Shown: piece after piece, positions 10,512-22,443 of the stretch
Position numbering within the stretch: position 1 is the stretch's first letter
Layout: the number at the start of each line of letters is the position of its first letter
Source: Conus ventricosus
Taxonomy: Eukaryota > Mollusca > Gastropoda > Neogastropoda > Conidae
Assembly: GCA_018398815.1 (NCBI GenBank)
Contig: CM031604.1
Coordinates: 49,283,787 to 49,347,786 of the forward strand
Length of the DNA stretch: 64,000 nucleotides
Direction of reading: 5' to 3'
Made by a program: the position numbers and the translations under genes
Notes under the pieces: model-generated
Databases searched by the model: none
Told to the model about the DNA's origin: nothing
What the model saw: only the letters and a program-made list of their open reading frames with translations

Positions 10512-11548
10512 ATGGCTGAAGATTTTGACCCGATTGATCCTTTGAAGAAGAAGATGAAGAACTAGGCCCTTCATTGCAAGAAGAGCTTGAAGGAGCAGCA
10601 GCAGGCCAAGAAGTAGGATTAAGTCAAATACGATTGCTAGATAGAAAATTTAATCATTATATGGCCATATGGGGGGAGAGCAGCCAGAAGCACTTAGGGT
10701 TTCTGATTTTTCAACAATAAAAATAATCATTTGTTATGTAGAACCGGTAAAGGAAAGAGTGTGCGGCTTACTGCAAAGCCGGACCCAACCCAGTTTTTAA
10801 GCAGGCCACAATTCTTAGAGATCTCCCTGTTGTTTACCAAAGGCAATTAAACTTTATGACGATTAAGGCCCGAAGCTGTTAGTCTTTTACAAAACTTGGG
10901 CAAGAGTTGCCAACACAATCTAAAATACAAAACATACCTCTTCAAGAAATTTAAAACGAACAGCAGATGAACTAATAAGCAGAAATTGAAACGAGTTTTA
11001 AAAGAGGAGACACAATTAAAAACATTGACGTTCCCCATTTGCCTATGCGTGAAATCCTGGGGCTTAATGAGGCTTTAAAGGACAAAAGGGGTGAACTAAC
11101 AAACAATTTTGGCAAAACTGGTGAGTTGGATAGAGAGATAGAAAAGAAAAAAAATAAACTGGCTGATGCGGATGATAACAATTTTGGGCGAGAAGAAAAG
11201 GCTAGAATACAGCAGAAAATACAGGATTTAAAGCTACAAAGGGCGGCCAGGTTAGAATGCCCGTCTCTAACAGGGCGCAGCTAGCATCACAAACAAACAG
11301 AATAAGAGAAACTATAAACAGAATACTTTATGAAAACACTACGCTAGCAGAAAGAAAAGGACTCTGTTCCGGGGAAAAGGGGATTACAATAGTTAGTATA
11401 TTAACGGCTATAGGGTTGCTATCTTTACACTCGTTTATGCTTTAACCGACAGTGCGCCAACAGGGCCAGTAGCGCCTCCGGCACCCCAGCTTGGTAAAAA
11501 GTTGGATTAGAAAACAATTACATCACTAGCAAACTTATTAAAGAAGTT
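10512..11548 (+). CDS. Coiled-coil membrane protein, error-rich copy, 5' part
   Basis: It matches 19694-20734 throughout, but with indels that break the frame. Recognisable pieces include LPMREILGLNEALK at 11039 and RETINRILYENTTLAER at about 11305. It is interrupted at the same base as the intact copy by the Penelope-like element. See the entry at 19694 for a description of the protein. Confidence 0.6.
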
Positions 11549-12459
11549 ATTGAACAGTAAAACCACCAACACCCAATTGCATATTGCAATTTTCGGTTTA
11601 TTGTAAAACCTTGTCAAGCATAAAAAACCAAGGGCCCACTAAATGACAGCCCAAAGCACAGCAAATTTTTATTCTAAGACTGATCATCTCTCACCCTTTC
11701 CCAATTCACCTGAATTTCCCACTCACGCTTTAAATCCTAACAAAAAGCCTACCATAATTAAAGAAAAAAAGGCAGCAATGAGCTATGTGAAATAAAAAAC
11801 ATGGGGGGGTCCCGTCAAGACCTTAAAAAACAAACGGAAATGAGTTCAAGCTCACACTGGTGCCTCTAAGATACCCGACAACACACTCTCCCCTAACTCC
11901 ATCATTTTTAAAAGCATCTTGTGCTTACAATAAGGTAGTGGAAAACACATTTATGATTTTCACAAGCAAATGGTAGTTGAAAAGACTCACATTACATTCA
12001 ACTGAAACCGAAAAGTCTTATCTCTCACTTCCCCCCCCCATCCTCCCTCACCATTAACTCTCATTCCCCCATACAATCCCTACCCATCCCCTTTCTATAT
12101 GTCTATACTTGCGTTTGTGTGTGATCCTTTCTATATGTCTATACTTGCGTTTGTGTGTGATCCTTTCTATAAAGTCTATACTTTGCGTTTGGTGTATCCT
12201 TTCTATATGTCTATACTTGCGTTTGTGTTGAATACTTGCGGGTGCGTTCATACATGCATGCGTGTATGTTTTGTGTGTGTGGTGTGTGTGTGTGTGTGTG
12301 TGGTGTGGTGTGTGTGGTGTGTGTGAGTGAGTGAATGATGGTGTGGGGTGAGCATTGGGGTGTGTGTGGTGTGTGTGTGTGGGGTGTGTGTGTGTGTGTG
12401 TGTGTGTGTGGTGTGGGGTATGTGTGTGTGTTTGCGTGCATGGTGTGCGTGTGTGAGTG

Positions 12460-12509
<50 letters not shown>

Positions 12510-12510
12510 G

Positions 12511-12542
<32 letters not shown>

Positions 12543-15500
12543 CTAAATGGGGTTGTGTGTGTGTGTGTGTGTGTGTGCGTGCGTGCGTGCTTGCGTGCGT
12601 GCGTGCGTGCGTGTGTGTGCGCGCGCGCGCGCATGTGTCTGTTACATGTAAGTTTAAAAAGTGTGGTACCCTACATTCAGCTAGTCCCAGACATTGAGGC
12701 CATTTGGGGGAGTTTGTCCTAATCTTATGCCGCCAGTACCTTTCACGTGTTCTCTGTCTGGTATCAAGTGTTTTCATCAGTTCAATAGGAGTGACACGGA
12801 GATCCTCCTCACTAGTCCACTGCTTTGAAAATGTTTGGCTACTAAAGTTTCCCTGCATGTTAAATCAGTCCTACCAACACTCTGTGTTTGGGTTCTAAGT
12901 TATGAGTTTTGTTGTCTGTTTTTTTAATGTTCGATCGTGGCCAAGGAAAACGCCTGGGCAGGGTCTGGCTTGTTTCTCCGAAAATATTGAACATCTTTAA
13001 AACCTAGCACAGTCCACTAAGTAAAATTTGATTAGAGCTTTTGCAGCCCATAGCATCTCTGATGTGGAAAGTCTGCCCTGTTCAAAAACTTGTGAATGTA
13101 GAAGTCTCTTGAAGATGTTTCTGACAAAGAACACATCTGCTGGCGGTTTCACTTGTATACCCTTGGATCTGTCATTTTGTTTATATGCTGACTTGTGGTG
13201 GCTTGGATGGCATCAGAATTTTCCTAAGATTGTTACAGTTTCTTTCCCCTACCATTTGGGGACTGCGGCATGCTTTCTGCCCCTTCTACGCTTCTGTGAA
13301 GGTCGGGCATCATGTCCTTTGAGCCATCCTCCTATGTCTGGATGAGAGGGTTGTGGTTATTATGAAGGGAACCCTCTCGTTGTTTTTCTTGATTTTGTAT
13401 TGGAGGGTTTTTTCTCTTGGAAGAGCTGTGACCTTTGTGATGGCCTCCTGTATCCCGTTTTTTTCTGGGTATCCTCGCCTCTGCAGCTTCTTCTTGAGGT
13501 CACTTTCATCGTTGATGGTAAGTTTCCTCCTCTGAACAGATCCTGCGTATACGCAGGCACGTCCGTAGGGATTCCTCTCGTACAGTGGCGAGGATGGCAG
13601 GAATGGAACGGCAGGTACATGTTTGCATCTGTGGGCCCTTTTCATACAGGTTTTGTAGTGATCTGTCCCTGTTTTATGCCATGTTCACATCAAGGTAAGG
13701 CCCCATTGGATCTCCCATAATGGGTCGTGAATTTGATGGTATCATGTTGAGCATTCAGCCAGCATAAGAATTGTTGTAGGTTCTCCTCCCGTGTTCCCAG
13801 AGCATCAGAATATCATCTATGAATCTGCGCCAACAGTTGCTTCTTAAACGCCCGGGAGATTTGGACAGGAGACGCCTCTCAAGATGTCCCAATGAAAATA
13901 TTGGCTATTGTCGGGGCCATTGGCGTGCCCATTGCAGTGCCATGGATTTGTCTGAACATCTCTCCGTCAAATTCAAAGTAGTTGTTTTGTAAAATATGTT
14001 CTACAATCTGTGTTAAAAGTGAAAGTTTGGGGATATTGTCCGTCTGGTATCCAGGGTCTTTCAGAATCTCTCTAAGGGATGTGGATACTTCCTCATGAGG
14101 GATGTTTGGGTACAGACCCACAACATCAATTGTTACAATGAATGTTTCATCATTCAATGACGGGATGGAGTTGTTCCATTTTCTTATAGTCTAAGGAGAT
14201 GTGTCGTGTCCTTCAAGTAGGATGGTAGTTGTTGCACTACTGGCTGTACCAGTGATCCACAAGCCTTTAAAGCCGTTCTGTGGGAGCACCCACTCCTGAC
14301 ACGATGGGTCGTCCTGGAGGGTTGTCCCAAATCTTTGTGTACTTTGGGGGGATGATAGAATACCCCTGTTCTTACGTTGGGAGGTCTGTCAGACCCCCAG
14401 TCATGTGTTTTCCTGTCTATGGCACCATCCCTCTAGGAGCTTCTGCATAAATTCATTGGATTTCTTGGCTATTTCCACAGTGGGGTCTTTCCTCTGTCGC
14501 TCGTAATGGTCCCCCGTTGTTTTTGCTGCCTCAGTGCTTCCTTCTTGTATTTACAAAAATCCCGAATAACTACCCCTCCCCCTTTGTCTGCTGGTGAAAT
14601 TCGGATCTCTCTTTGGTTACCAGATTTTCAGTTGGTGCAGGCCTATTCGGCTTTTTTTGTCCAAATTCTGGTGTGCAGGGGGGAGGGGTGTGAAGGCCAT
14701 TACTTTGGAGAGGGGAAAGTAGAGCAGTAGCATCCAGGGCTTCGTCTCGTCCTTTCGGGGGGTTCATAAAAAGTCTTTTTGTAAAATTTCAACTTGTGTG
14801 GCTTTTTGAGCTGGAGCGTTTTCATCGTACCAATATTCTTTCAATCGGATTTTGCAGAGTCCCTCTTTGTGTCAAATAATGCACTTCATCATAGGAGGTG
14901 GGAGTGGGGCAGAACTTTGGGGCCGTATGAAAGAAGTTGTGTTGTTCCTTGGTAAAAATGTATGGGAAGACAGGTTTGATCACTTGGATGGTTCTGGACC
15001 ACCACAGGGTTCGTTTTCCTTCTGAAGTGTCTGTTCTTCTTGGGAAAGTGGCATTACGTGGAGAAGATTTATCGGAAGTTTGGAAACCTCACCCGCCAAT
15101 TTCACCATGTTGTCAGTTTCCTTCTTTTTGTGACTTTACACTGGAGTTTAATTCTGCTCTCTTTTCGCTGGCGTGTTGCTTGGAAATCCAAGTAGATTCA
15201 TCATAAGTGTGTAAAGGAGTATGTTGTTGTTCTTTTTTCAGCTCCTGTTGGATTTCTTTTGCTGCCCCCTTGTAAAAGTCCTTGTAATGCGTAAAATGGA
15301 AATTTCTGCTGAGTTCAAAACTTTCTTGATTCTATCAGTCAGGTTAGTGTCAGGTGGGAAGCGCCGTGAATCCAAAGGAAATCTTCATTCCCTGGGTATG
15401 AGTTGTTTCCCAACACACTCCACTAAGAAAGTCTTGATGTGATAAAAAATCGCTGTAGCTTGGCTGTCAGACGTAGGCCCTGGTTGATCTCCTTTCTGGG

Positions 15501-16391
15501 GGAAGGCTCGCCCAGATCCGTAATACTGGATGCAGAGTGATACGTGGTAGTTGGGCATGATGACTTTAATGGCGAAGATGGGGGGGATCTGGTGCTTTGC
15601 AGAACTCACTTTTGAGTGTATCCAATGTTGGATACGAGGGAGTTCCTCACAAGAAACGCTCCTTGTGGCACATAAATTGAACAGTAAAAACCACCAAACC
15701 CAATAGCAATTGCAAATTTTCGGTTTATTGGTAAAACCTTTGTCAAGCCATAAAAAACCAAGGGCCCACTAAATGACAGCCCAAAGCACAGCATTTATAT
15801 TCTAAGACTGATCATCTCCACTCCCCAATTCACCTGAATTCCCACTCACTGCTTTAAAATCCTAACAGAAGCCTACCAGAATTAAAGAAAGAAAAGGCAG
15901 CAATGAGCTTAGTGAAATAAAAACTGGGGGCGGTCAGTCAAGCCTTAAAAAACAAACGGAAATGAGTTCAAGCTCACACTGGGCCTCTAAAGAACCCGAC
16001 AACACCCCTCCCCTAACCCATCAATTTTAAAATGCATTTTTTTGCTTACAATAAGGTATGGAAAACACATTTATGATTTTCACATGCAAATGGTACTGTT
16101 GAAAAGACTCACATTACATTCAACTGAAACCTGAAAAGTCTTAAACTCTCACTTCCCCCACCATCCTCCCTCCCCCATTAACTCTCATCCCACCATACAG
16201 TCCCCCAAACCCCTCCCTTTCTATATGTCTATACTTGCGTTTGTGTGTGATCCTTTCTATATTCTATACTTGCGTTTGTGTGTGATCCTTTCAAAATGCT
16301 ATACTTGCGTTTGTGTGTGATCCTTTCTATATGTCTATACTTGCGTTTTGTGTGTGAATACTTGCGTGGGGTGCGTTCATACATGCATGCA

Positions 16392-16432
<41 letters not shown>

Positions 16433-16433
16433 T

Positions 16434-16474
<41 letters not shown>

Positions 16475-16544
16475 AGTGATGAGTGTGTGTGAGTGAGCAT
16501 TTGTGTGGTGTGTGTGTGTGTATGTGTGTGTGTTTGCGTGCATG

Positions 16545-16628
<84 letters not shown>

Positions 16629-16651
16629 CTAAATGTGTGTGTGTGTGTGGG

Positions 16652-16694
<43 letters not shown>

Positions 16695-16752
16695 TGTGTT
16701 TTGCGCGCGCGCGCGCAAGTGTCTGTTACATTAAGTAAGAAGTGTGGTACCC
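11549..16752 (-). mobile_element. Penelope-like element, error-rich copy
   Basis: This is the same element and insertion site as at 20735-25964: pseudo-LTR at 11549-12672, endonuclease region about 12680-13260, reverse transcriptase about 13270-14900, N-terminal region about 14980-15670, and second pseudo-LTR 15675-16752. The target copies lie at 11534-11549 and 16752-16767. A piece from VTIDVVGLYPNIPHEE to HGTAMGTPMAPTIANIF is open at 13879-14157. All other frames are broken by indels, mostly in homopolymers. The bounds are good to a few bases. Confidence 0.8.
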
Positions 16753-16960
16753 TTATTAAAGAAGTTAGCGGCTAAAGCGCTTAATGCTCTGCCCCGGCAT
16801 AATAGGCAGTGTGTTAGTTGGGTTTTGTCTACTATAGGGAAAGTTGCTGGTTATATGGCTGACCATCTGTGGACGTTAGGAGTGCTACTGCTGGATTAAT
16901 TTTTAGTGAAATAAAGTATGGCCAATCCAGTAAAAGTTAAAAATACAACGAGGGCTGTCT
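16753..16960 (+). CDS. Coiled-coil membrane protein, error-rich copy, 3' part
   Basis: This continues the gene begun at 10512 after the Penelope-like insertion, with a hydrophobic tail seen better at 25965-26153. Single-base gaps near 16790, 16805 and 16885 break the frame. Confidence 0.5.
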
Positions 16961-17038
16961 TTTCGCTAGTGTGACTGTCAGTGTTAGGCAGATCAACAGG
17001 TGGCGTGCTTTCTGGCTGCTTTCTGGCTGTGGGGGCGC

Positions 17039-18118
17039 TTATAACTGGATCGCTTTCTTCAGGGCTAGGTACTTTTTTAAAATGGATGGAGCAGGCCTTG
17101 TGTTTAAGCTTTGATTGTGCCCTAAGTTTTGGCCGTCTCCAGCTATGAGGATTTCATTGTTATAATTCTGTATCATGCCAATCTGTCGTCTAAGGTCAGA
17201 GGGCAGCATGTACAACCCATGGCCCACAACGAAGTCAACCTTTGACCTAGCGTGTGCAAGAACGTCTTGATACCTTTGTATGCTGGCAGGCAAATCAACG
17301 GCAGAGTTAATAGCATCTTCTAAATTAGCTAGAAATTGTTTTCTGGCATCAAAGCCTGTAGATTGATCAACTATGCTAGACTTAGTCTGTGCTTGTGCTC
17401 CTAATAGACACCAAACGTATGTTCGTATGGAGTCATTGAGTCTTTGAACTCCTGGCATTGTTAGGCCTTTACTTTCATCTAAGAAAATGTTGTCCAAGCA
17501 TTAGGGCGTTTTTGTTCTATTGACATCAAATCGAACTTGTTTGTCTGGCTGAAAAGAGGTGTGGCCAGGCCAGTAGTCATAAGTATATTCTCTTTTTACA
17601 CCCCACAAATATAATGTTCCTAACCCATGATTGCGGTCTAACTTTTGTCTAAAATCAGTTGAAGGATTAATGCTAAATTCGTTGCAGATTCTTTCATATG
17701 CATTATTGTCCATTGGACTTTTAAATGGATTAAACGCGTTGTCGCTTGGAAGGGGCACTTGTAGTTCAGTTAGTATTCGTCTGTACTGGTAATAAACAAG
17801 AAAGTTATATACTGACCTTACTAAAAAGATTAGGGTGGTTTAAATGGTTTGCATATGAAACACCGCAGCCAGTAGTTGCGCAGTAAACGGCAAAATTTAA
17901 CTGATTCTGGTAAAACGTCATAGGGCGGGATGACCATGCTGATGGCACTCTGTCACTCTTTATTGGTGGATTTGAATATTTAGTTAGTGGGTTTACAAGT
18001 CTGACCCGGAAGCCGTATGATTCATCTACTGCAATGGTTAAATGCTGAAGTTCAAAGATTTGGAATTATAAAACGCTCCTACATGTAAGTACGCTTTCGT
18101 TATATTAAAAGGTTCCAT
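17039..18118 (-). CDS. Uncharacterised 360-residue Polinton protein, error-rich copy
   Basis: It matches 26252-27334 on the same strand. Two long pieces stay open (17039-17497 and 17501-17758), and the N-terminal third is shifted by indels near 17820, 18050 and 18085. The start codon is at 18118. It is described under the intact copy. Confidence 0.6.
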
Positions 18119-18153
18119 TTTTTTAAATTAGTTTTTAAAATAGTTATAAAAAG

Positions 18154-18330
18154 ATGTACATCTATATACCAAGCAAAACAGCGTGTGTCTTAACGTACCC
18201 AATTGACAATAGGCGCGGAGTTGTAGTAGCTCTTAAAAAAATTGCTTTAAAGTTATGTGGTTAATATTGGGGCCCAAAAAAAGGGTTAAAAACAAAGGAA
18301 AAATTTTTAAAACCCATTTTTTTTTTTTTC
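18154..18330 (+). CDS. Minor capsid candidate, error-rich copy truncated by gap
   Basis: This is the first few dozen codons of the gene that is complete at 27369-28109, starting MYIYI with shifts soon after. From about 18260 the sequence turns into homopolymer-heavy text before the N run and no longer follows the intact copy well, as expected at a low-coverage contig end. Confidence 0.5.
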
Positions 18331-18430
18331 NNNNNNNNNNNNNNNNNNNNNNNNNNNNNNNNNNNNNNNNNNNNNNNNNNNNNNNNNNNNNNNNNNNNNN
18401 NNNNNNNNNNNNNNNNNNNNNNNNNNNNNN
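18331..18430. other. Assembly gap of 100 N
   Basis: Exactly 100 unknown bases, a conventional length for a scaffold join of unknown size. The left side ends inside the minor capsid candidate. The right side begins inside the capsid gene C-terminus, a point already covered at about 9262 on the left contig. Confidence 0.99.
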
Positions 18431-19658
18431 TATAAACCATTAAAACAACACATTGCATTTGTATTGAGGCGTTTCCATCTGCTTTCTTGCGAATATTTAT
18501 TTTTATACCATCTTGCCCTACCCTTTCTCCACTTCCAAACAACCTGTTGTCAAATGTAGATCTAAAATCTAACCACAGCCCGTATTTAGTTATCAAGTAG
18601 TCTTCGAGTCTTACATCATAAAGGCAAAGTTTTTTACATACTCGATCAACTGCAGGATCTCTTTGCCTACCTCCAGCGAACAACTTTCTTATTTCATCAA
18701 AGTGTTGGTGAGGTAAAAGTCCACGCCCCGAATACAACCGATCAGACTTGCCATTTATTACACAGTCAACCTTCTCAATTTTTGGATTATAAAACGCTTC
18801 TGATTCTCTCTGAAAAGGAGTTGTTTCTTCAGTAAACAAGAACAAAATTCCTTTTAAAGACTTTAAAGACTGATTTAGATGTATGTTCCAAAGAGTGTCT
18901 CGCTTGTTTCTATTTTCTGTAATGGAGTGTATAACGTTTTCATAATAAATAACGGTTTTACTTTTATACTGGGTTAAGATTGTTCTGGCTAGTTCGGGGT
19001 TAGTAACAACATCAAACTCAAGAGAAATGTCGCTGACTGTGTATTTAGCTAAAGGGTCTTCAGACAGAACAACAGAATCGCTAGGATTAAATGTCAGTTC
19101 ATAAGTAAGTTTTTCTTTTAGTGCACCTTGGTAATATGGCATATGCGTTTTTAACAACTCAAAATCTAGAGGGATGCAGAATCTGTTGCCAAATGCTTCT
19201 GCTACTGCCTCATCTTTAACATCACCCTTTGCATCCTCCGCTTTAAGCCTGTGCTTGAGACCGTTTGGACTTTGTATTCCCTGATAAACTTTCTCTTTTC
19301 TTTCTTTTTTAGGCAGCCATAGATCAGAATAGAGGGCAAAAATGTCTGCATCACCTAGTACAAAGACTTCGCTGCCCTCCAGTTTGATTGCTATATGTTT
19401 AACGATAGCCCTGCCTAAATTAGCAACAACACTAGCATTAGGATCTGTCGATTTAATATCTAGTTTGAATGATAGTTTAGCAGTGCCTGGCATTATAACA
19501 TCGCCAGCGCCAAGATCAGGGAACTTAACTATTAAAACTTGTCCAGGCTCAACTGTTGATGGAGTATTTACACTAATTACAGTCTGCCTTATACCTTTTA
19601 CGCCATGGGGTTCCTTCTCTTTTCTGTATGGATCGAGGTCACAACTGTATGAGTTCAT
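18431..19658 (-). CDS. Polinton major capsid protein candidate (double jelly-roll type)
   Basis: This frame of about 410 residues is intact, with the C-terminus lost in the gap. The N-terminal half begins MNSYSCDLDPYRKEKEP and has a beta-rich pattern: GQVLIVKFPDLGAGDVIMPG, then VANLGRAIVKHIAIKLEG, then GDADIFALYSDLW. The middle has NRFCIPLDFELLKTHMPYYQ, and the C-terminal half has YSGRGLLPHQHFDEIRKLF and YLITKYGLWLDFRS. The succession of beta strands with a short LGRAIVKHI-type helix is how double jelly-roll capsid proteins of large DNA viruses and Polintons look, and I associate this sequence type with Polintons of cnidarians and molluscs. The start at 19658 is 35 bases from the divergent coiled-coil gene, so the two probably share a promoter region. 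Assignment as capsid is by pattern, not alignment. Confidence 0.65.
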
Positions 19659-19693
19659 TTTTTATAAAATAAAAAAGAATATAAATAAAAAAT
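19659..19693. promoter_or_regulatory. Short divergent intergenic region
   Basis: Thirty-five AT-only-like bases (tttttataaaataaaaaaga) lie between the divergent start codons of the capsid candidate and the coiled-coil gene. A TATA-like word is present in the tight space. A shared late promoter is plausible but inferred. Confidence 0.4.
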
Positions 19694-20734
19694 ATGGCTG
19701 AAGATTTTGACCCGATTGATCCTGTTGAAGAAGAAGATGAAGAACTAGGCCCTTCATTGCAAGAAGAGCTTGAAGGAGCAGCAGCAGGCCAAGAAGTAGG
19801 ATTAAGTCAAATACGATTGCTAGATAGAATTGAATCATTATATGGCCATATGGGGCGAGAGCAGCCAGAAGCACTTAGGGTTTCTGATTTTTCAACAGAT
19901 AAAAATAATCATTTGTATGTAAGAACCGGTAAAGGAAAGAGTGTGCGGCTTACTGCAAAGCCGGACCCAACCCAGTTTTTAAGCAGGGCCACAATTCTTA
20001 GAGATCTCCCTGTTGTTGACCAAAGGCAATTAAACTTTATTGACGATTTAAGGCCTGAAGCTGTTAGTCTTTTACAAAACTTGGGGCAAGAGTTGCCAAC
20101 ACAATCTAAAATACAAAACATACCTCTTCAAGAATTAAATCGAACAGCAGATGAACTAATAGCAGAAATTGAAACGAGTTTTAATGAGGAGACACAATTA
20201 AAAACAATTGACGATTCCCCATTGCCTATGCGTGAAATCCTGGGGCTTAATGAGGCTTTACGGACAATAAGGGGTGAACTAACAAACAATTTGGCAAAAC
20301 TTGGTGAGTTGGATAGAGAGATAGAAGAAGAAAAAAATAAACTGGCTGATGCGGATGATAACAATTTAGGGCGAGAAGAAAAGGCTAGAATACAGCAGAA
20401 AATACAGGATTTAATGCTACAAAGGGCGGCCAGGTTAGAAGTGCTGTCTACTAACAGGGCGCAGCTAGCATCACAAACAAACAGAATAAGAGAAACTATA
20501 AACAGAATACTTTATGAAAACACTACGCTAGCAGAAAGAATAAGGACTCTGTTCAGGGAACAGGGGATTACAATAGTTAGTATATTAACGGCTATAGGGT
20601 TTGCTATCTTTACACTCGTTTATGCTTTAACCGACAGTGCGCCAACAGGGCCAGTAGCGCCTCCGGCACCCCAGCTTGGTAAAAGTTGGATTAGAAAACA
20701 ATTACATCATCTAGCAAACTTATTAAAGAAGTTA
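19694..20734 (+). CDS. Polinton coiled-coil membrane protein, 5' part, split by insertion
   Basis: The predicted protein starts MAEDFDPIDPVEEEDEELG, a very acidic N-terminus. It continues with a polar region (about residues 60-130), then a long charged coiled coil (about 165-290, with GELDREIEEEKNKLADADDN and REEKARIQQKIQDLMLQRA), then a transmembrane helix (about 300-320, ITIVSILTAIGFAIFTLVYA), a proline/alanine linker and a basic helix where the frame runs into the inserted element. The remainder of the gene resumes at 25965. Acidic, coiled-coil, single-span proteins next to capsid genes could be virion or assembly factors; this is inference. The insertion should leave a truncated product with about 35 foreign residues. 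Confidence 0.6.
20719..20734 (+). repeat. Target-site duplication, left copy
   Basis: The word cttattaaagaagtta precedes the element here and recurs at 25964-25979 right after it. The exact length is 14 to 16 bases because the edges are ambiguous. It marks the Penelope-like insertion and fits the variable-length duplications of that class. Confidence 0.85.
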
Positions 20735-21450
20735 TTGAACAGTAAAAACCACCAACACCCAATATGCATATTGCAAATTTTCGGTTTATTGGTAAAACCT
20801 TTGTCAAGCATAAAAAACCAAGGGCCCACTAAATGACAGCCCAAAGCACAGCATTTATATTCTAAGACTGATCATCTCTCACTCCCAATTCACCTGAATT
20901 CCCACTCACTGCTTTAAAATCCTAACAGAAGCCTACCAGAATTAAAGAAAGAAAAGGCAGCAATGAGCTTATGTGAAATAAAAACATGGGGCGGTCAGTC
21001 AAGACCTTAAAAAACAAACGGAAATGAGTTCAAGCTCACACTGGTGCCTCTAAAGATACCCGACAACACACTCTCCCCTAACTCCATCATTTTTAAAATG
21101 CATCTTGTGCTTACAATAAGGTAGTGGAAAACACATTTATGATTTTCACATGCAAATGGTACTGTTGAAAAGACTCACATTACATTCAACTGAAACCTGA
21201 AAAGTCTTATCTCTCACTTCCCCCACCATCCTCCCTCACCATTAACTCTCATTCCCACCATACAATCCTACCCATCCCTTTCTATATGTCTATACTTGCG
21301 TTTGTGTGTGATCCTTTCTATATGTCTATACTTGCGTTTGTGTGTGATCCTTTCTATATGTCTATACTTGCGTTTGTGTGTGATCCTTTCTATATGTCTA
21401 TACTTGCGTTTGTGTGTGAATACTTGCGTGTGTGCGTTCATACATGCATG

Positions 21451-21526
<76 letters not shown>

Positions 21527-21554
21527 TGAGTGAATGAGTGTGTGTGAGTGAGCA

Positions 21555-21613
<59 letters not shown>

Positions 21614-21663
21614 TGTGTGTGTATGTGTGTGTGTTTGCGTGCATGTGTGTGCGTGTGTGAGTG

Positions 21664-21734
<71 letters not shown>

Positions 21735-21738
21735 CTAA

Positions 21739-21772
<34 letters not shown>

Positions 21773-21859
21773 TGCGTGCGTGCGTGCGTGCGTGCGTGCG
21801 TGTGTGTGCGCGCGCGCGCGCATGTGTCTGTTACATGTAAGTAAGAAGTGTGGTACCCT
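20735..21859 (-). repeat. Pseudo-LTR, left copy
   Basis: About 1.1 kb. It holds unique sequence, then four tandem 36-bp units (21277-21418, tttctatatgtctatact and on), then long (TG)n tracts, a (GCGT)n tract and a (CG)n tract at 21772-21821. It matches 24854-25964. The alternating purine-pyrimidine runs could adopt Z-DNA. Confidence 0.85.
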
Positions 21860-21867
21860 ACATTCAG

Positions 21868-22443
21868 CTAGTCCCAGACATTGAGGCCATTGGGGTAGTT
21901 TGTCCTAATCTTATGCCGCCAGTACCTTTCACGTGTTCTCTGTCTGGTATCAAGTGTTTTCATCAGTTCAATAGGAGTGACACGGAGATCCTCCTCACTA
22001 TGTCCACTGCTTTGAAAATGTTTGGCTACTAAAGTTTCCCTGCATGTTAAATCAGTCCTACCAACACTCTGTGTTTGGGTTCTAATGTTATGAGTTTTGT
22101 TGTCTGTTTTTTTAATGTTCGATCTGTGGCCATGGAATCGCCTGGACAGGGTCTGGCTTGTTTCTCCGACATATTGAACATCTTTACACCTAGCACAGTC
22201 CACTAAGTAAATTAGATTAGAGCTTTTGCAGCCCATAGCATCTCTGATGTGGAAAGTCTGCCCTGTTCTAACACTTGTGAATGTAGATGTCTCTTGAAGA
22301 TGTTTCTGACAAAGAACACATCTGCTGGCGGTACACTTGTATACTCCTGGTGATCTGTCATTTTGTTTATGAGTGCTGACTTGTGGTGGCTTGGATGGCA
22401 TCAGAATTTTCCTAAGATTGTTACAGTTTCTTTCCCCTACCAT
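21868..22443 (-). CDS. Penelope-like GIY-YIG endonuclease domain
   Basis: A frame of 191 residues. It has a cysteine cluster near residues 35-45 (YKCTASRCVLCQKHL), a second cysteine pair with the GIY-YIG core (CARCKDVQYVGET at about 84-96), the following arginine/histidine segment LSRRFHGHRSNIKK, and a C-terminal HFQSSGH and RERYWRHKIRTNYPNGLN motif. These are the signatures of the C-terminal endonuclease that nicks target DNA in Penelope-like elements. Normally it is fused to the reverse transcriptase. Here its ATG at 22443 overlaps the upstream stop by seven bases (ATGGTAG), so a frameshift or a stop-restart separates the two. Confidence 0.85.
   Translation of the reverse strand: MVGERNCNNLRKILMPSKPPQVSTHKQNDRSPGVYKCTASRCVLCQKHLQETSTFTSVRTGQTFHIRDAMGCKSSNLIYLVDCARCKDVQYVGETSQTLSRRFHGHRSNIKKTDNKTHNIRTQTQSVGRTDLTCRETLVAKHFQSSGHSEEDLRVTPIELMKTLDTRQRTRERYWRHKIRTNYPNGLNVWD

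Noticed and set aside
12211..12858. Histidine/threonine and cysteine/valine repeat proteins in the pseudo-LTRs (also at 16.2-16.8, 21.3-21.9 and 25.4-26.0 kb)
   Set aside because: They are translations of (TG)n, (GCGT)n and (CG)n microsatellites on both strands.
13310..13720. Several overlapping plus- and minus-strand frames in the left Penelope copy
   Set aside because: They are fragments and antisense shadows of the reverse transcriptase that is open at 22437-24179.
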